64,000 bases of DNA from an uncultured Spirochaetaceae bacterium (GTDB lineage: Bacteria; Spirochaetota; Spirochaetia; Sphaerochaetales; Sphaerochaetaceae), in NCBI GenBank assembly GCA_944390725.1, contig CALXQU010000005.1, forward strand, positions 1-64,000. Direction: 5' to 3'. The notes under the pieces are model-generated. The model made no database searches. It was not told the DNA's origin and worked only from the letters and a program-made list of their open reading frames with translations. A program made the translations under genes and the position numbers. Of this stretch, positions 60,846 through 64,000 are shown in pieces. Position 1 is the first letter of the stretch. Each line of letters starts with the position of its first letter.

Positions 60846-61988
60846 TCACCCGCGCCTGCTGCCTATGCTGCGCCTGTACACGCCTTCCACCGATTCAGCG
60901 AAGTGCTGCAGCGAGAACTTCCAGCCCAGCCTGTCCGATTCCGCCCCCATCCTCTGCCTCAGCGCGCTATCGGCGATGATAGCATCGGCAGCTTTCCCAA
61001 GGCCGTCCGCGTCCTGGAAGCGGAACCCGTTGACGCCATCGTAGACGACACCGTCAAGCACCTCGTCATCGCGGCAGATGAGCGGCAGGCCGGAGGAAAG
61101 CGCCTCGATATACGTAAGCCCCTGCGTCTCGCTCCTGGAAGCGGAGACGAAGGCATCAGCCGCCCTGCAGGCTGCGGCTACCCCGTTCCTGTCCAGCATG
61201 CCGGTGAAGATGGCATCGATGCCGCACTCCGCGGCCTTCCTCTCGACTTCCTGCCTGTCAGGCCCGTCGCCCGCGATCATGAAGCGGAAGCTGCCATGGC
61301 ATCTGCTGAGGCCGTCAAGCAGCATCCCTATGTCCTTCTCCTTCGCGATGCGCCCGCAGAAAAGCAGCAGGACCTCATCGGGACCGATGCCGTACCTTGC
61401 CCGGAAGGCAGTCCCTGCCTCCGCGTCATGGCTGCTGAAGAGCGAGATATCTATCCCCGTGGGGATGACCGCGATCGGGCAGGAGACCCTGTAGCCTTCC
61501 AGCACCTTGCGTATCTTCTCCGTCGGCGCGATGAGGATATCGACCCTGCGCGAGATATGCCTCGTGAAATGCCTGATGAGGAAGATGCCTATGCGCCTGC
61601 TCCTGATGAAGTACTGCGTATAGTCCTCATAGAATGTATGGTACGTATGCACAAGGGGCACCTTGAGGATCCTGGAGAGGTTCCTGGCGGTGATGAACGT
61701 GCTCAGCTCGCAGTTGGAATGGATTATGTCCGGCTTCCAGCGCCAGATATCGGCAAGGAAGGTCTTCGCGAAGACCGTACGGACCCTTGCGCCGGGATAG
61801 AACCTCTCGCCGTTGTGCGACGATATGTAGTAGATGCCATCCTCGTAATACGAACGGCCATCCTTCGAGAGCGTCAGTATCCTGACATCATGGCCGCGTT
61901 CGGCAAGCCCCCGCCTGAGGTTCTGCACGGAGATGATGACCCCGTTGACTGACCCAGGCCCGAGATCCGTTGTCAGAAGAACCTTCAT
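60846..61988 (-). CDS. Glycosyltransferase, GT4 family
   Basis: 380-residue GT-B enzyme. LLTTDLGPGSVNGVIISVQNLRRGL is the N-terminal nucleotide-diphosphate sugar side motif. The sugar donor site lies in VIPTGID and the late EALSSGLPLICRDDEVLDG motif. It resembles diglucosyl-diacylglycerol synthases (1,2-diacylglycerol 3-glucosyltransferases). The substrate is inferred from that resemblance only. Overlaps the next gene's stop. Confidence 0.88.
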   Translation of the reverse strand: MKVLLTTDLGPGSVNGVIISVQNLRRGLAERGHDVRILTLSKDGRSYYEDGIYYISSHNGERFYPGARVRTVFAKTFLADIWRWKPDIIHSNCELSTFITARNLSRILKVPLVHTYHTFYEDYTQYFIRSRRIGIFLIRHFTRHISRRVDILIAPTEKIRKVLEGYRVSCPIAVIPTGIDISLFSSHDAEAGTAFRARYGIGPDEVLLLFCGRIAKEKDIGMLLDGLSRCHGSFRFMIAGDGPDRQEVERKAAECGIDAIFTGMLDRNGVAAACRAADAFVSASRSETQGLTYIEALSSGLPLICRDDEVLDGVVYDGVNGFRFQDADGLGKAADAIIADSALRQRMGAESDRLGWKFSLQHFAESVEGVYRRSIGSRRG

Positions 61989-62566
61989 ACAGCTCCTTTG
62001 GCTGCCTCCATTCCCCAGGTGCTGCTGAATGCGAACGAGATGGAGAGCACCAATGGGATTATAGCATCAAGATCGGCCTTCACGCTCCTTTCGCCATCGA
62101 TATACCTCCCATGCATCCGCCTGACCGCCCCGGAGACGGTGCCGAGGTCATAGAAGAAGCTCCAGCTATCCTCTCCCAGGCGCTTGCAGAGCCCCTTGTG
62201 GAGGAGCTTCTCATAATCCCTGTGCTCCCCTATCGTGCCATGGAACACATCTATGTTGTGCGCGTATGTGAAGGCATCGGCCGCATAGTGGGAGACCTTG
62301 CCCCACCTGTAGCTGTAGACAAGGCCGCCGCGCGCTCCCGATGATGCGATGAGGGATTCAAGCTCCTCGATGCGCCTGATCGCCGTGCGGTATGAGTGCC
62401 CCCGCCTCTCCTCGCCGGGCTCTATCCCCCGGAAATACGATGTTATCTTGATATCCGGCTGGACCGATCCGAAGATATATGCGATGGCGCTGAACTGGTC
62501 CATGCCGAGGGCCATTGCCTTGGATACGGCGAAAGCAGCAAGCTTGATGTGGCTGATGAACTTCAA
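61985..62566 (-). CDS. Zinc-dependent phospholipase C-like protein
   Basis: About 193 residues, matching PF00882 in part: FISHIKLAAFAVSKAMALGMD, FGSVQPDI and WGKVSHYAADAFTYAHN (His and Asp zinc ligands). No secretion signal is evident, so it is probably not a classical exported PLC. A TTG start (62566) with GGAGG is preferred. An ATG nine codons earlier lacks a ribosome binding site. It overlaps the glycosyltransferase gene, which suggests a role in lipid turnover. Confidence 0.75.
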   Translation of the reverse strand: MKFISHIKLAAFAVSKAMALGMDQFSAIAYIFGSVQPDIKITSYFRGIEPGEERRGHSYRTAIRRIEELESLIASSGARGGLVYSYRWGKVSHYAADAFTYAHNIDVFHGTIGEHRDYEKLLHKGLCKRLGEDSWSFFYDLGTVSGAVRRMHGRYIDGERSVKADLDAIIPLVLSISFAFSSTWGMEAAKGAV

Positions 62567-62680
62567 GATGATCCTCCGGAAAACACAATACATTTACAGT
62601 TTTATCGGAGGATTATCAATAGGGGAAATCGATGATAATTCATTATTCGCAGATGCTTTGCGGGAAACTCGGCAGGCCGC

Positions 62681-63529
62681 TCACTTCCTGGCGGCCGCCA
62701 GGCACCTCTTCCTGTACTTGAGCGGCGATATGCCCTTCTTCGCCTTGAACACCCTGTCGAATGTCTTGACGGAGCCGAAGCCCGCATCGGCAGCGATGTC
62801 CACGATGGAGCGGTGTTCGCCCTCCGCCAGGAGCTTCTCCGACATGGCGAGCCTGTATGATGTCAGATACTCGTAGAATGTCAGACCGGTGCATTCCTTG
62901 AAGACCCTGGAGAAATACGTCGGCACATAGCCGGCGACGGCAGCCACCTGCGGCAGCGTAAGCGGCTGGCCATAGTTCTCGCTGATATACCTGAGTACGG
63001 CCTCAAGCCTTGCCATGATCCTCATGTTCTGGCCATCGGCGTCAGCGGCCTTAGCCTCGGAGTTGACGGACCTGTCCGCGAACATGCTGGCCAGGCCGTA
63101 TATGCAGGCCCTCATCCTCAGCGAATATACCATGGCGTCGGGATTGCCCGACACCTGCGCCATAATCGCGAACGTGGACTTCAGGATGGCGGCATCCTCC
63201 GCAGTCCAGCCTGCAGTGAACCTGTCCATGCCTGATAGCCTTCCGGCAATATCCTCAGAGTCCTCCGGCAGCGTGAACATGACAGTCCCGATGGTGCTTT
63301 CGCTGCTGGAGAAGTAGAAATGCTTCTCCCCAGGCCTGATGATGACGGCCTGTCCCTCCGGAACCTCATATTCAGATCCATCGATAAGGATACGGAACCC
63401 GTTCTTCTCCGCATATGTGATTTCGTACTCATTGTGCCAGTGCATTGGCACAGCCTTCACAGATTGCTCCCTAACAAAAGTGCAGTGAAGCTCTTTTTCT
63501 CTTGATGTAATAGCCGATGCTGCAAACAT
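62681..63529 (-). CDS. AraC-family transcription regulator
   Basis: 282-residue regulator. N-terminal cupin (HWHNEYEITYAEKNGFRILIDGSEYEVPEGQAVIIRPGEKH) and two C-terminal HTH helices (QPLTLPQVAAVAGYVPTYFSRVFKECTG and RSIVDIAADAGFGSVKTFDRVFKAKKG, about 190-265). It binds sugar-type ligands. Regulon unknown. The nearby divergent phosphatase is a possible target. Confidence 0.92.
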   Translation of the reverse strand: MFAASAITSREKELHCTFVREQSVKAVPMHWHNEYEITYAEKNGFRILIDGSEYEVPEGQAVIIRPGEKHFYFSSSESTIGTVMFTLPEDSEDIAGRLSGMDRFTAGWTAEDAAILKSTFAIMAQVSGNPDAMVYSLRMRACIYGLASMFADRSVNSEAKAADADGQNMRIMARLEAVLRYISENYGQPLTLPQVAAVAGYVPTYFSRVFKECTGLTFYEYLTSYRLAMSEKLLAEGEHRSIVDIAADAGFGSVKTFDRVFKAKKGISPLKYRKRCLAAARK

Positions 63530-63792
63530 TATACTTCACCTTTGATCGCTGCTGAAAAAATAACATTAATTGGAATCTCAGGCAATATAAGCAGCCCCCT
63601 GCGCCCATAGGGCATCATCCATCCAGCAAGCATATGCAGATCGTATCGGAGGGATCGGGGAGGCCATTTCCATTGCCAGGACCTCCCTTGGATTCTACCA
63701 TGGCAGGGCAAGGGCTGGCAATCACGGCAGCGGCAGGCAGCGGCAATATGCCCCGCTTCTTCATGCGCTTCCTTTATGCTATATTCACCGAT

Positions 63793-64000
63793 GTGGCTCG
63801 CAATCTGATAGTCGGTGACATCCATGGGCAATACTCGATGCTGATGAAAGCGCTGGACAGGGCCGGCTTCGATCCGGACTCCGATGTGCTGTATACCACC
63901 GGCGATATAGCCGACAAGGGACCAGACTCGGCAGCGGTGGTAGCCTTCCTCCATTCCCTGCCTGACTGCAGGATGGTGATGGGCAACCATGATGTCTGGC
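63793..64000 (+). CDS. Calcineurin-like phosphoesterase, cut by window edge
   Basis: 69 codons before the edge: VGDIHGQY, GDIADKGPDS and GNHDVW, the metal-binding motifs of the PP1/ApaH-type phosphoesterase family. The start is probably GTG at 63793, just after an extended -10 (TATGCTATATT), so leaderless initiation is likely. Two upstream in-frame ATGs are also possible. The specificity (protein serine/threonine or diadenosine tetraphosphate) is not resolved. Confidence 0.88.
   Translation, partial: MARNLIVGDIHGQYSMLMKALDRAGFDPDSDVLYTTGDIADKGPDSAAVVAFLHSLPDCRMVMGNHDVW

Overview
The window is a bacterial chromosome segment interrupted by a complete Mu-type transposable prophage. The host part is GC-rich and densely packed. 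It carries a DapL-type lysine/diaminopimelate operon, clostridial-style ferredoxins, UPF0210/ACT genes, PurU and topoisomerase III. This suits an anaerobic gut-type bacterium. A spirochaete of the Sphaerochaetaceae kind is my best guess, but an anaerobic Firmicute is not excluded. Several host and phage promoters seem to share an extended -10 (TGCTA) close to the start codon.

Layout. 1-1690: the end of a second, tyrosine-integrase element lying against tRNA-Val(GAC). 1769-2548 and 39712-39870: two halves of one host alpha/beta-hydrolase gene. 2554-39711: a 37,158-bp prophage bounded by a 5-bp target duplication (GTGCA). Removing it rejoins the hydrolase in frame. 39979-64000: host genes, namely DUF4867, an orphan LytTR regulator, two thioesterases with lysA-dapL-dapA-dapB, topB, two MATE exporters, a ferredoxin, an Fe-S/Crp cluster, NfeD-SPFH, xseA-xseB-purU, an RluA-like synthase, a Bax-inhibitor-like protein, UPF0210 with ACT, a glycosyltransferase, a PLC-like protein, an AraC regulator and a phosphatase cut by the window edge.

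Prophage. Early genes (Ner-like, MuA-like DDE transposase, MuB ATPase, winged-helix, GemA-like, DUF3164) read leftward from a central LexA-like repressor toward the left end, the reverse of Mu. An AT-rich three-gene cassette sits behind the repressor: a small membrane protein, an NA37/NdpA nucleoid protein and a two-TM membrane protein. The late genes read rightward: holin, nested spanin-like frames, DUF3486 small terminase, large terminase, SPP1-type portal, a MuF protein with a C-terminal papain-fold toxin plus candidate immunity protein, scaffold, capsid, connectors, a siphophage tail with lambda-like M/L/K/J genes, and tail fibres.

The right end holds a diversity-generating retroelement (DGR): a variable fibre gene, a structured spacer, a template repeat and a reverse transcriptase. 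All aligned substitutions fall at template adenines apart from one marker base, and the variable repeat is 12 nt longer than its template. After the RT come a small unknown gene, a probable Acb2-like anti-CBASS protein and an XkdX-like protein. Together this is a temperate transposable siphophage with receptor-binding diversification, an intrinsic toxin pair and at least two candidate anti- or pro-defence loci.
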